Shown piece by piece: positions 35,714 to 43,680 of a stretch of DNA of 51,677 bases (positions are counted from its first letter, which is position 1; each line of letters starts with the position of its first letter). The stretch covers positions 1-51,677 of the forward strand of contig CAIKDP010000051.1 of the NCBI GenBank assembly GCA_903826205.1, read 5' to 3'. The position numbers and the translations under genes are program-made. This DNA is from Akkermansiaceae bacterium (GTDB lineage Bacteria > Verrucomicrobiota > Verrucomicrobiia > Verrucomicrobiales > Akkermansiaceae). The notes beneath the pieces were generated by a model that saw only the letters and a program-made list of their open reading frames with translations, had not been told where the DNA came from and did no database searches.

Positions 35714-36793
35714 ATGAAACCACCGGTCCAAGTCGGCATCATCGGATCCCAGTTCATTGCAACGATTCATGCGGAATCGTTGCTCACCTGCCCGCACGCG
35801 CAACTCGCCGCCGTCGCCTCGCCCACGCCTGGCAACGCCCAACAATTCGCCGCACGTTTTGGCATCCCCCTGGCGTTCACGGATTACCGCGAGCTGCTGG
35901 CCCAACCCGGGATTCAGATGGTCATCATCGGCGTGCCCAATCATTTGCATTGCCAGGTCGTGTTAGACGCGGCCGCCGCCGGCAAACACATCGTCATCGA
36001 AAAACCCTTTTGCCTGAGTCTCGCCGAGGCCGACCGCATGATCGAGGCCTGTCGCACGGCGGGCGTGAAGTTGATGTATGCGGAGGAGTTATGCTTTGCT
36101 CCCAAGTATGTGCGCTTGAAGCAACTGCTGGATTCGGGCGCGCTGGGCATGCCCACGCTGCTCAAGCAGTCCGAGAAACACGACGGGCCGCATGCCGCGC
36201 ATTTCTGGGATGTCGAGCGCTCCGGTGGCGGAGTCACCATGGACATGGGCTGCCACGCCATCGAGTTTTTCCGTTGGATGTTGGGACGGCCGCCCATCAA
36301 GTCGGTTTACGCCCAAATGAGCACGCAGGTCCACGGCGACAAGACGCGCGGGGATGACAACGCGATTCTGATCATCGAGTTTGTCAACGGCGTGATTGCC
36401 ATCGCCGAGGAAAGTTGGACCAAGCTCGGCGGCATGGATGACCGGGCGGAAGTCTACGGCTCGGGCGGTGTCGCCTATGCCGACCTGTTACACGGCAGCG
36501 CCATCGAGACCTACAGCGCCGGCGGATATGACTATGCGGTTGAGAAAGCCGGCAGCACCAAGGGTTGGAGCTTCACCATTTTTGAAGAGGCATGGAACTA
36601 CGGCTTTCCCCAGGAATTGGCGCACTTCGTGGATTGCGTGCAAAACGACAAGCCGCCACGGGTCACCGGCGAGGACGCCCGCGCGGTGCTTGAAGTGATA
36701 TTCGCCGCCTACGAATCCGCCCGCACCGGGCGCAAGGTGCAACTGCCGTTTCACACCACGGCCGCGCGGCCGATCGACCTGTGGTTGCCATGA
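35714..36793 (+). CDS. Gfo/Idh/MocA-family oxidoreductase
   Basis: About 359 aa from ATG 35714 (MKPPVQVGIIGSQFIATIHA). The N-terminal Rossmann domain carries GIIGSQF, IIGVPNHLHCQVVLDA and the catalytic EKPF with Lys in KHIVIEKPFCLS; the C-terminal alpha/beta domain holds SGGGVTMDMGCHAIEFFRW. It is NAD(P)-dependent and cytoplasmic (no Tat or Sec signal), and probably oxidises a sugar or inositol-like substrate. With ThuA upstream and an aldo/keto reductase 60 bp downstream, it forms a small sugar-oxidation cluster. Confidence 0.93.
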   Translation: MKPPVQVGIIGSQFIATIHAESLLTCPHAQLAAVASPTPGNAQQFAARFGIPLAFTDYRELLAQPGIQMVIIGVPNHLHCQVVLDAAAAGKHIVIEKPFCLSLAEADRMIEACRTAGVKLMYAEELCFAPKYVRLKQLLDSGALGMPTLLKQSEKHDGPHAAHFWDVERSGGGVTMDMGCHAIEFFRWMLGRPPIKSVYAQMSTQVHGDKTRGDDNAILIIEFVNGVIAIAEESWTKLGGMDDRAEVYGSGGVAYADLLHGSAIETYSAGGYDYAVEKAGSTKGWSFTIFEEAWNYGFPQELAHFVDCVQNDKPPRVTGEDARAVLEVIFAAYESARTGRKVQLPFHTTAARPIDLWLP

Positions 36794-36853
36794 GCCGTCA
36801 CAGAAATGAATTCCATTGCTTGGCAAGCACGGACTCACGTGCCACCCTTCCGT

Positions 36854-37867
36854 ATGTTTGACCCTGACCGTTACGACAACCGGATGCCTTACCGCCGCTG
36901 CGGTGACTCGGGTTTGCTATTGCCCGCCCTGTCCCTCGGGTTTTGGCACAACTTCGGGCGCAATGATGATTTCCAGGAAGCGCGCCGGATCATGCACCGC
37001 GCCTTTGATCGCGGTGTCACCCATTTCGATCTGGCTAACAACTATGGCCCGCCGCCCGGCTCCGCCGAGGAAAACGTCGGCCGTATCCTGGTGGAGGACT
37101 TCATCTGCCATCGCGACGAATTGGTCATATCCACCAAGGCCGGCCACGACATGTGGGGCGGGCCCTATGGCGAGTGGGGATCGCGCAAGCATCTGTTAGC
37201 CTCGCTCGATCAATCCCTCAAGCGCCTGCGCCTGAGTTATGTGGATATTTTCTACTCCCACCGACCGGACCCCGAGACCCGCCTTGAGGAAACCATGGCG
37301 GCGCTGGCCAGCGCCGTCCACAGCGGCAAGGCGCTCTATGTCGGGCTATCCAAATACCCGCTCAAGCGCCTGAAGAAGGCCGTGCGCATCCTCAAGGACA
37401 TGGGCATCCGCTGCCTGATCTATCAACCGCCGTACTCACTGCTCAACCGCTGGCCGGAAAGCGCGGGCATTCTCGATTGGCTGCAGGAGGAAGGCCTCGG
37501 GTGTGCGGCGTTCAGTCCGCTGGCGCAGGGCCTGCTCACAGCCAAATACCTGGATGGCATTCCCGATGGGTCGCGCGCCGCGCGTGCCGAGGGGTTTCTC
37601 CAACCCGAGCAGGTGACCACCCACCAGGAGAAAATCCGCACCCTCAACGAGCTGGCCATGGCCCACGGCATGCCGCTGCACCACTTGGCCTTGCAATGGG
37701 CACTGCGCTCGCCGGCCGTCACCACCGCCATCATCGGGGCGCGCAGCGTGGCCCAACTCGATGACTCGCTGGACGCCCTGCGTGCCGCACCGCTCAGCGA
37801 GTCGCTGCTCGCCGTCATTGACAGCATCGCCCCACCCGCCGATTTTGAAAAGGACACCGACGCCTGA
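36854..37867 (+). CDS. Aldo/keto reductase, YghZ-like (L-glyceraldehyde 3-phosphate reductase type)
   Basis: About 337 aa from ATG 36854 (MFDPDRYDNRMPYRRCGDSG), the start that best matches E. coli YghZ; an ATG at 36806 is also in frame. Barrel motifs: LSLGFWHNFG, HFDLANNYGPPPGSAE (catalytic Asp and Tyr), ISTKAGHDMWGGPYG, YVDIFYSHRPDP, and NADP-site AIIGARSVAQLDDSL near the C-terminus. YghZ reduces L-glyceraldehyde 3-phosphate and methylglyoxal; this role is inferred from similarity. It follows the Gfo/Idh/MocA gene and precedes the DUF5069-like gene on the same strand. Confidence 0.92.
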   Translation: MFDPDRYDNRMPYRRCGDSGLLLPALSLGFWHNFGRNDDFQEARRIMHRAFDRGVTHFDLANNYGPPPGSAEENVGRILVEDFICHRDELVISTKAGHDMWGGPYGEWGSRKHLLASLDQSLKRLRLSYVDIFYSHRPDPETRLEETMAALASAVHSGKALYVGLSKYPLKRLKKAVRILKDMGIRCLIYQPPYSLLNRWPESAGILDWLQEEGLGCAAFSPLAQGLLTAKYLDGIPDGSRAARAEGFLQPEQVTTHQEKIRTLNELAMAHGMPLHHLALQWALRSPAVTTAIIGARSVAQLDDSLDALRAAPLSESLLAVIDSIAPPADFEKDTDA

Positions 37868-37888
37868 CATCCAACATAAGACACCACC

Positions 37889-38404
37889 ATGACTTGGAAC
37901 GACTATTTCCTCACCCTGTTTGATAGCTGTTGTGCCACCTACCGCAGCGGGGCGCGCGATCCGGAGCAATTCTACACGGGTGAAGACCTCGCCTTTCTAA
38001 CCACCATCGGCCACCAACCCCGCGAGTTTTTCGATTTTGTCGAGGACTGCTGCGAGGAGGGCGTGCCCAGCCCGTCCACCGCGCTGCTGGTGGCCGCCGT
38101 GCGCCGCGATTATTTCCTCACCGTGCAAAAAGGCGTGACCAGCGCGCAAACCCTCTCCCGCGACGAACTCCCAACCTTTGGTCACACGCTGGAAGGCATC
38201 GCCTACCTGCCGCGCATCCTAACCAAAGCGCGCGCCAAGCTCCGCGGCGAACTCGACCCGGACATGATGTTCGGCTGTGGTGGCGATCGCAATTTCCTGC
38301 GCAATCACGGCTCGATCCATCCCGCGGATTTCCTCCGCCATGTCTGGGCCGCCGGTGACAACGACGCCAAGCTCGCCGCGTGGATCAAGGCCCAGACTGT
38401 CTGA
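37889..38404 (+). CDS. DUF5069-like cytoplasmic protein
   Basis: 171-aa soluble protein in two parts. Residues 1-85 (TWNDYFLTLFDSCC; DFVEDCCEEGVPSP) look like a small helical domain I do not recognise. Residues 90-171 contain IAYLPRILTKARAKLRGEL, FGCGGDRNFLRNHG and DFLRHVWAAGDND, resembling the DUF5069 pattern common in PVC bacteria. Function unknown. It starts 22 bp after the aldo/keto reductase stop and is probably the last gene of that run. Confidence 0.7.
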   Translation: MTWNDYFLTLFDSCCATYRSGARDPEQFYTGEDLAFLTTIGHQPREFFDFVEDCCEEGVPSPSTALLVAAVRRDYFLTVQKGVTSAQTLSRDELPTFGHTLEGIAYLPRILTKARAKLRGELDPDMMFGCGGDRNFLRNHGSIHPADFLRHVWAAGDNDAKLAAWIKAQTV

Positions 38405-38478
38405 CCCTCAAAAGACTTCTTGGCATCACTGGGTGCATGGGTACAGTCTTGTCGGCCTATTAATGGAGGAGACAGGAC

Positions 38479-40092
38479 ATGCATAATTGGCACCGGTGCC
38501 TGACATTGCCGCTGCCGGCACTCGTCGCCCTTGGAATGAGCGTGAGTACGGCCGCCCGCGGCGCGGAGTTGCTGAATCTTGAGGAACGGGAATGGCTGGC
38601 GAGCCACCCGGTCATCCGGCTGGCCTATGAGCCCGCGTATGCCCCGATCAGCTTTGTGGATGCCCGGGGACAAGCCCGGGGGATCTCGGTGGAGTATGTC
38701 CAACTTCTGGAACAGAAACTTGGCATCCGGTTCCAGCGACTCGACCCCCAGGACATGACGACCAATCTGGACAAGGTCCGCAACGGCGAGGTGGATGTCC
38801 TGACCTCCCTGATGCAGACGCCCGAGCGCAGCGAGTATCTGCTGTTCAGCCAGCCGTATGTGATCGTGCCCGCCGTCATCATCGTCAGGAAGGAATTCAA
38901 GGGCTCACTCACACCGGAGCAGATGCACGGGCAAAAAATCGCGGTCGTGGCAGGCTACGCGGTCCATGGGTATCTGCGGAACAAGTTTCCGTTGTTGAAT
39001 CTGGTTTCCGCGGCGAGTGAACGGGCCTGTCTGGAGATGCTCTCGTTCGGCGAAGTGGACGCGGCGGTGGTGGACATGGCCAGTGCCTCCTACATCATCC
39101 AGACGCGGGGCATCGGCAACCTCCGCGTCGCCGGGGAGACCGGCTTCACCTATGACCTGAGCCTGGCATCGCGCAAAGACTGGCCCGTGCTCAACCGGAT
39201 TCTGGAAAAAGGCTTGGCCGCCATCAGCACGCAAGAGGGAGCTGCCATCAAACGCGATTGGATCCGGCTGGATCGGGAAACGTTTGTCAGCCGCAGGGTT
39301 TGGATCGGCGTCCTGGCAGCTCTCGTGGCGGCCGTCAGCGCCGTGATCGCGGTGATGACCTGGAACTTCGCCCTCTCCAGGATGGTGGCAAAACGCTCGC
39401 AGGAGTTGACTGCCGAACTGGCGGAGCGCCGACAGGCGGAGGAAGCGCTGCGCCAAGCCCTGGCGGAGAAGCAGACCCTGATCCAGGAATTGTATCACCG
39501 GACCAAGAACAACATGCAGATCGTCAGCTCGCTGATGAACCTCCGGGTTCGCGATGCTGGGGCCGATGTCCGCACTCTGGTCAAGGAGGTCGACAACCTG
39601 GTGCAGGGACTGTCCTTGGTCCATCAGATGCTCCACCAGTCCGGCGACCTCTCCAACCTCGACCTCACTGAGTACCTCGACGCCCTGGTCAAGCTCGTGG
39701 TCCGGAATTTCTGCTCCCCCACGCAGGCGGTCACGGTGGATTTTTCAGGCGAACGGTTGCCGGTGACCCTGGACATTGCCAGCCCCTGCGGGTTGGTGAT
39801 CAACGAACTCCTGACCAACACCTTCAAACACGCCTTTCCCGACAATCGCCACGGCGTCATCACCCTGCGGATTCGGCGGGATGGCCCGGACCATCTGCTG
39901 CTGGAATACGCCGACAACGGGGTGGGGCTGCCGGCGGGGTTTGATCCGTTCAAAGGGGAAACCCTCGGCCTGCAGAGCGTGTTCGCCATTGTCGAGCAAC
40001 AGCTTGCCGGTGCAGTCCGGATTCACACCGACGCCGGAGGCCTCAGCTACATCCTGCGGATTGCCACCAGCCACTATCAAGAAAGAGTCTAA
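38479..40092 (+). CDS. Sensor histidine kinase with periplasmic solute-binding sensor domain (HisKA_2)
   Basis: 537 aa, preceded by GGAGGA about nine bases upstream. A signal/first helix (about 8-28) precedes an SBP_bac_3-type sensor (45-265: IRLAYEPAYAPISFVD, ISVEYVQLLEQKLGIRF, YLLFSQPYVIVP, GEVDAAVVDM). One transmembrane helix (274-296), a short coiled coil, and a HisKA_2 domain with His340 in LIQELYHRTKNNMQIVSSLM follow, then an ATPase domain (LVINELLTNTFKHAFP; YADNGVGLP). The sensor resembles BvgS/amino-acid-binding modules, so it should detect an amino acid or similar small molecule. The cognate regulator starts 2 bp downstream. Confidence 0.94.
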   Translation: MHNWHRCLTLPLPALVALGMSVSTAARGAELLNLEEREWLASHPVIRLAYEPAYAPISFVDARGQARGISVEYVQLLEQKLGIRFQRLDPQDMTTNLDKVRNGEVDVLTSLMQTPERSEYLLFSQPYVIVPAVIIVRKEFKGSLTPEQMHGQKIAVVAGYAVHGYLRNKFPLLNLVSAASERACLEMLSFGEVDAAVVDMASASYIIQTRGIGNLRVAGETGFTYDLSLASRKDWPVLNRILEKGLAAISTQEGAAIKRDWIRLDRETFVSRRVWIGVLAALVAAVSAVIAVMTWNFALSRMVAKRSQELTAELAERRQAEEALRQALAEKQTLIQELYHRTKNNMQIVSSLMNLRVRDAGADVRTLVKEVDNLVQGLSLVHQMLHQSGDLSNLDLTEYLDALVKLVVRNFCSPTQAVTVDFSGERLPVTLDIASPCGLVINELLTNTFKHAFPDNRHGVITLRIRRDGPDHLLLEYADNGVGLPAGFDPFKGETLGLQSVFAIVEQQLAGAVRIHTDAGGLSYILRIATSHYQERV

Positions 40093-40094
40093 CC

Positions 40095-40463
40095 ATGACG
40101 CCGCGCATCTACATTGTCGAAGACGAAATCATCAATGCCCTGGCCCTCAAAATGGAGCTGCAACAGAAGGGGTTTGAGGTCTGCGGCATGGCAACTCACA
40201 GCGCCGCCGCGGTTGCCGGCGTGTTGCAGAACCGGCCGGACCTGTTGCTCATCGACATCAATCTCGGAGCCGGCCCCAACGGTATTGAGACCGCCCGTTT
40301 GATCCGGGAGCAACTCCCGCTGCCGATCATCTTCATGACCGGTTACGGCGACCGGGAAATCCTGCAACGGGCCGCGGCGCTAGGCCCGTTGGCTTGCCTC
40401 ACCAAGCCCATCGATGTGTCCCTGTTGCTGGAATTCTTGCAAGGTCTCACACCGGAGATTTAA
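40095..40463 (+). CDS. Single-domain response regulator
   Basis: 122-aa stand-alone receiver: acidic pair in YIVEDE, phosphoacceptor Asp54 in LLIDINLGAGPNG, Thr82 (FMTGYGD) and Lys104 (CLTKPID). No output domain. With only 2 bp separating it from the HisKA_2 kinase, the pair is surely cotranscribed. The receiver may act on a partner protein or be a phosphate relay element (as in partner switching), rather than a DNA-binding regulator. Confidence 0.95.
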   Translation: MTPRIYIVEDEIINALALKMELQQKGFEVCGMATHSAAAVAGVLQNRPDLLLIDINLGAGPNGIETARLIREQLPLPIIFMTGYGDREILQRAAALGPLACLTKPIDVSLLLEFLQGLTPEI

Positions 40464-40515
40464 GATGTGTGGGCGGGATGCCCCATACTGGCAGCTTTGC
40501 GCTTTTTGATAGGAA

Positions 40516-40534
40516 AACAGGCTTCCAGCCTGTT
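40516..40534. repeat. Perfect hairpin and REP-like sequence after the response regulator
   Basis: AACAGGCT-TCC-AGCCTGTT is a perfect 8-bp stem with a TCC loop. About 10 bases on, GACAG and CTGTC flank GCGTCCCGCC, sharing the core seen at 23969-23985. The 140-bp gap to ptsI, which is convergent, otherwise holds nothing recognisable. Confidence 0.6.
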
Positions 40535-40603
40535 AGGGAAGACAGCGCGTCCCGCCTGTCCCCCTGCCAAACTGACAGCATCCGGCGCGCCGCAGCCTGC
40601 CGG

Positions 40604-42370
40604 TTAATCCAACAAATACCCGTAGCTGTTGCGGGCAAGGTCGAGCGAAAGATTGAGGATGTCATAGCTGCGGGTTTGGCGCAACACCTCGGCGGCCAGG
40701 GCGGTGCAATCGGCATGATTGAGGGAGCGGATAGCCTGACCGACGCGCGGGACTTGTTGGGGACCGACGGATAGCTCCTTGGCGCCAAGACCAATGAGGA
40801 GAGGGGTGAGGCGGATATCGCCGGCCATTTCGCCGCAGATGCCGGTCCACACGCCATGATCGATACCGGCATCAATCGTGTGCTTGATCAAACGAATCAC
40901 GGCGGGATGCGTCGGTCGATAGAGGTCGGCGACGTGGGGGTTCACCCGGTCGGCGGCCACCGTGTATTGGATGAGGTCGTTGGTACCGATGGAGAAGAAG
41001 TCCACCATGGGAGCCAGCAGATCGGCACAGACGGCGGCGGAGGGCACTTCAATCATGATGCCCACCGGCAGCTTGGGATCGAAAGGAATGCCTTCCTCTT
41101 GCATTTCATCCATGCAACGGCGGACCATGTCGCGGGCCCGCTCGATTTCTGATAGACCGGAGACGAGGGGAAACATCACGGCGACCTTGCCATGGGCACT
41201 GGCCCGCAGGATGGCACGCATCTGGTCACGGAACATCGCCGGCCGGGCCAGTGAAACGCGAATGCCGCGCCAACCGAGGAACGGATTGGGCTCGGGTTCG
41301 GTGAGGGGTTCGACCGGCAACTTGTCGCCACCGGCATCCAGCGTGCGGATGATGACATCATGGGGTGCCATGGCGCGGGCCACGCGCGTGTAGGCTTCCG
41401 CCTGGACGGCTTCGCTGGGAATGTCGTTGCCGCTGAGCAGGAGAAATTCGGTGCGGTAGAGGCCGACGCCCTTGGCGCCGCTGTGGGCCACGAGTTCAAG
41501 TTCCTCTAGCAGTTCCATGTTGGCGGAGACCGTGAGGGCATGGCCGTCGCGGGTCTCCGTGGCGGCGTCGCGGGTGGCATCCAGCGCCTTGCGGATTTTG
41601 GCTTTTTCAGCTTGGAGTTTCCGGTAGTGGGAGAAAGTTGCGGGCGCGGGGTGGAGAATGAGTTTACCGGCGTAGCCATCGAGAATGGCCGGGGTAAGGG
41701 TCGTGACATCAATGATGGAGCCGATGAAACCAACCACCGCGGGGATGCCAAACGCGCGGGCCAGAATGGCGGTGTGGGAGTTGACGCTGCCCTGCTCGGT
41801 GGCAAAGCCGAGGATTTGCCGCCGGTCCATGCTGGCGGTGTCCGAGGGCGTGAGGTCGTAGGCGATGAGGAGGTGGGAAACGTCGGGCCCTTGGGGGTGA
41901 TGCTCGGCATCGGCTTGAAAATTTCGCAGGACGCGTCTGGAGACATCTTCGATATCGGTGGTGCGTTCGCGAAGGTAGGGATCCTGGATGCGCCGCATGG
42001 CCTCAAGGAAGGTTTGCATCACGGCGTAGAAGGCGTACTCCGCGTTTTGGCAACGCTTGGCAATGGCGTGGTTGACCCGGTTGAGCACGGCGGAGTCTTC
42101 CAACAGCATGATATGGGCCTCGAAGATATCGCCGTGGTTGTTGCCGGAGATGTTTTCCAAACGGTTTTGGAGCTCGGCAAGCTGGCCTTTAGTTAGATCG
42201 ACGGCGAGGCGGAAGCGTTCCTGTTCATGGGGAATCGCGCTGGCGTCGATTTCATAGACCTCCGGTGCGGAAAAACCGCGGGCCGCGACATAGACCGGCC
42301 CCATGGCGATGCCTGGCGAGGCAGGAATGCCCTCGTAGATGACTTCGGGTTGGGTTACGCTGGTGGCCAT
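40604..42370 (-). CDS. ptsI: Phosphoenolpyruvate-protein phosphotransferase (PTS enzyme I)
   Basis: 588 aa, full length. Takes phosphate from PEP and passes it to HPr. The active histidine is His199 in GSVNSHTAILARAFG; PEP-binding GVGLYRTEFLL (302-312) and Cys512 in GICGEMAGD are present, with AGGDKLP and GTNDLIQYT. It opens YEGIPASPGIAMGPV. It follows ptsH (117 bp) on the same strand. No EII permease is in the window, which suggests a regulatory or PTS-Ntr-like use, although the GAF domain of PtsP is lacking. Confidence 0.96.
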   Translation of the reverse strand: MATSVTQPEVIYEGIPASPGIAMGPVYVAARGFSAPEVYEIDASAIPHEQERFRLAVDLTKGQLAELQNRLENISGNNHGDIFEAHIMLLEDSAVLNRVNHAIAKRCQNAEYAFYAVMQTFLEAMRRIQDPYLRERTTDIEDVSRRVLRNFQADAEHHPQGPDVSHLLIAYDLTPSDTASMDRRQILGFATEQGSVNSHTAILARAFGIPAVVGFIGSIIDVTTLTPAILDGYAGKLILHPAPATFSHYRKLQAEKAKIRKALDATRDAATETRDGHALTVSANMELLEELELVAHSGAKGVGLYRTEFLLLSGNDIPSEAVQAEAYTRVARAMAPHDVIIRTLDAGGDKLPVEPLTEPEPNPFLGWRGIRVSLARPAMFRDQMRAILRASAHGKVAVMFPLVSGLSEIERARDMVRRCMDEMQEEGIPFDPKLPVGIMIEVPSAAVCADLLAPMVDFFSIGTNDLIQYTVAADRVNPHVADLYRPTHPAVIRLIKHTIDAGIDHGVWTGICGEMAGDIRLTPLLIGLGAKELSVGPQQVPRVGQAIRSLNHADCTALAAEVLRQTRSYDILNLSLDLARNSYGYLLD

Positions 42371-42487
42371 GTTTCACCCGCAACATGCTCCTTGGGGCAG
42401 GCACGTTCAAGAAGCAAATCAACGAATTTGTCAGACCCCCACGGTGCGTGCCACAGCAACCACAGGGAAAGAACGGATGGCGGAGGC

Positions 42488-42754
42488 TCAGGACTCCTCG
42501 AATTTGATATTGATCAACTCGGCAAGGGCTTGGATGGCGGCGTCTTCATCGGGGCCCTCGGCGGTGACAGTGATGATGGAACCATGGCCTGCGGCCAGCA
42601 TCATCAAGCCCATGATGCTTTTGCCATCAATTTCCTCGCCGTCTTTTTCCACAAAGATTTCGGCCTGATAGCGGTTGGCAATTTTGACGAATTGCGCGGC
42701 CGGGCGGGCATGAATGCCAAGCTTGTTGAGGATGGTGAAATCTTTCTTGAGCAT
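42488..42754 (-). CDS. ptsH: Phosphocarrier protein HPr
   Basis: 88 aa. His15 in GIHARPAAQFV accepts phosphate from enzyme I. Ser46 in the GKSIMGLMMLAAGHG block is also conserved, the residue phosphorylated by HPr kinase/phosphorylase, so an HPrK probably exists elsewhere in the genome. It lies just upstream of ptsI on the same strand and about 54 bp downstream of the DUF190 gene, possibly in one run with the fluoride genes. Confidence 0.96.
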   Translation of the reverse strand: MLKKDFTILNKLGIHARPAAQFVKIANRYQAEIFVEKDGEEIDGKSIMGLMMLAAGHGSIITVTAEGPDEDAAIQALAELINIKFEES

Positions 42755-42808
42755 GAGGATGAGGCTCTCGCCGGCCAGACCGTAGGAGGAGAAACCCGCT
42801 GCTCCAAG

Positions 42809-43183
42809 TCAAAAGTCCGGCTGCGGGGAAGTATCCGTGGCTTGGCGGTGGCGCGCGTGCCGGTATTGGATCACGCGGACGGGTTCGAGCGTGACCAGGC
42901 CGCCATCCAGCATCGCCTCGAGCGTCGGCAGGAAGGCGTGGATTTTTTCCTCGCTGTCGACGATTTCAATCACCAGCGGCAGATCCGCCGAGAGGCGCAG
43001 GATTTTGGCGGTGTGGAGGCGGCTGGCGGCCCCAAAACCCATGGAAGCGCGCATGACGGTGGCACCAGCCAGGCCTTGGGCGCGGGCGCCAAGGACGATG
43101 GCCTCATGCAGCGACTGGCCGTCGTGGCGGTCACTTTCGCCGATGAAAATGCGCAGCAACAGGGACTCTGAAGGAAGGTTCAT
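42809..43183 (-). CDS. DUF190 family protein
   Basis: About 124 aa from ATG 43183 (MNLPSESLLLRIFIGESDRH). PII-like ferredoxin fold: LLRIFIGESDRHDGQSLHEAIV, GLAGATVMRASMGFG and DLPLVIEIVDSEEKIHAFLP match DUF190 (PF02641). Members are often found next to fluoride exporter crcB genes. Here it lies 13 bp downstream of crcB on the same strand, so a fluoride-linked sensory role is reasonable but unproven. Confidence 0.92.
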   Translation of the reverse strand: MNLPSESLLLRIFIGESDRHDGQSLHEAIVLGARAQGLAGATVMRASMGFGAASRLHTAKILRLSADLPLVIEIVDSEEKIHAFLPTLEAMLDGGLVTLEPVRVIQYRHARHRQATDTSPQPDF

Positions 43184-43196
43184 GGCGGGGGCTGGG

Positions 43197-43589
43197 TTAG
43201 TGGTGGGCGGCAAGCGAAGCGGCTAACACATGGCCGAGCCACACGGCCACGAGGCAGAGCCCGAGGCTGGCAACCGCGTTGGCTCCGGCGTGAAACCATT
43301 CCCCGTCGCGGGCCAGCGTGAGGGTTTGCAGACTGAACGAGGAAAAGGTGGTGAAGCCGCCCATCAGGCCGGTCATGAAAAATTGCCGGCCATTGCCGCT
43401 CACAAACACCCGCCCTCCCGGCTCGGTCAGCGTCGCAAAAAATCCAATCAGGAACGAACCGCTGACGTTGACCAGCAAGGTCCCCCAAGGGAAGGTCTCG
43501 CCCCATTGGCGCGCCACGCAACCGGAGAGCGCAAAGCGAGCCAAGCCGCCCAGACCGCTGCCGAGTGCTACCAGAAAGTAAGTGAACAT
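43197..43589 (-). CDS. crcB: Fluoride channel FluC/CrcB
   Basis: About 130 aa from ATG 43589 (MFTYFLVALGSGLGGLARF); the longer upstream frame is not supported. Four hydrophobic helices; family blocks GSGLGGLARF, WGTLLVNVSGSFLIGF and GLMGGFTTFSSFSLQ carry the Phe and Ser/Thr track of the fluoride pore. It functions as a dual-topology dimer in the inner membrane and exports fluoride. DUF190 follows. I looked for the fluoride riboswitch in the about 90-bp leader and did not find its conserved core. Confidence 0.95.
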   Translation of the reverse strand: MFTYFLVALGSGLGGLARFALSGCVARQWGETFPWGTLLVNVSGSFLIGFFATLTEPGGRVFVSGNGRQFFMTGLMGGFTTFSSFSLQTLTLARDGEWFHAGANAVASLGLCLVAVWLGHVLAASLAAHH

Positions 43590-43652
43590 GGGGAGATGCT
43601 GTGCATGGAGTGTGGCAAAATCGCCCGGCTTGGCAATCCTTTCCCGCCATCC

Positions 43653-43668
43653 TTTCCCTTTCGGGAAA
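43653..43668 (-). repeat. Perfect hairpin between the GH2 and crcB genes
   Basis: TTTCCC and GGGAAA (minus strand, GAAA tetraloop) form a perfect 6-bp stem just after the GH2 stop. No T run follows, so at best it is a weak terminator or a processing site in the crcB leader. Confidence 0.4.
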
Positions 43669-43680
43669 CAGTCCGTGCCG

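Noticed and set aside
43590-43680. Fluoride riboswitch in the crcB leader
   Set aside because: The leader contains GGATGG-like words, but the conserved crcB-motif core and pseudoknot halves could not be placed; calling it would be guesswork.
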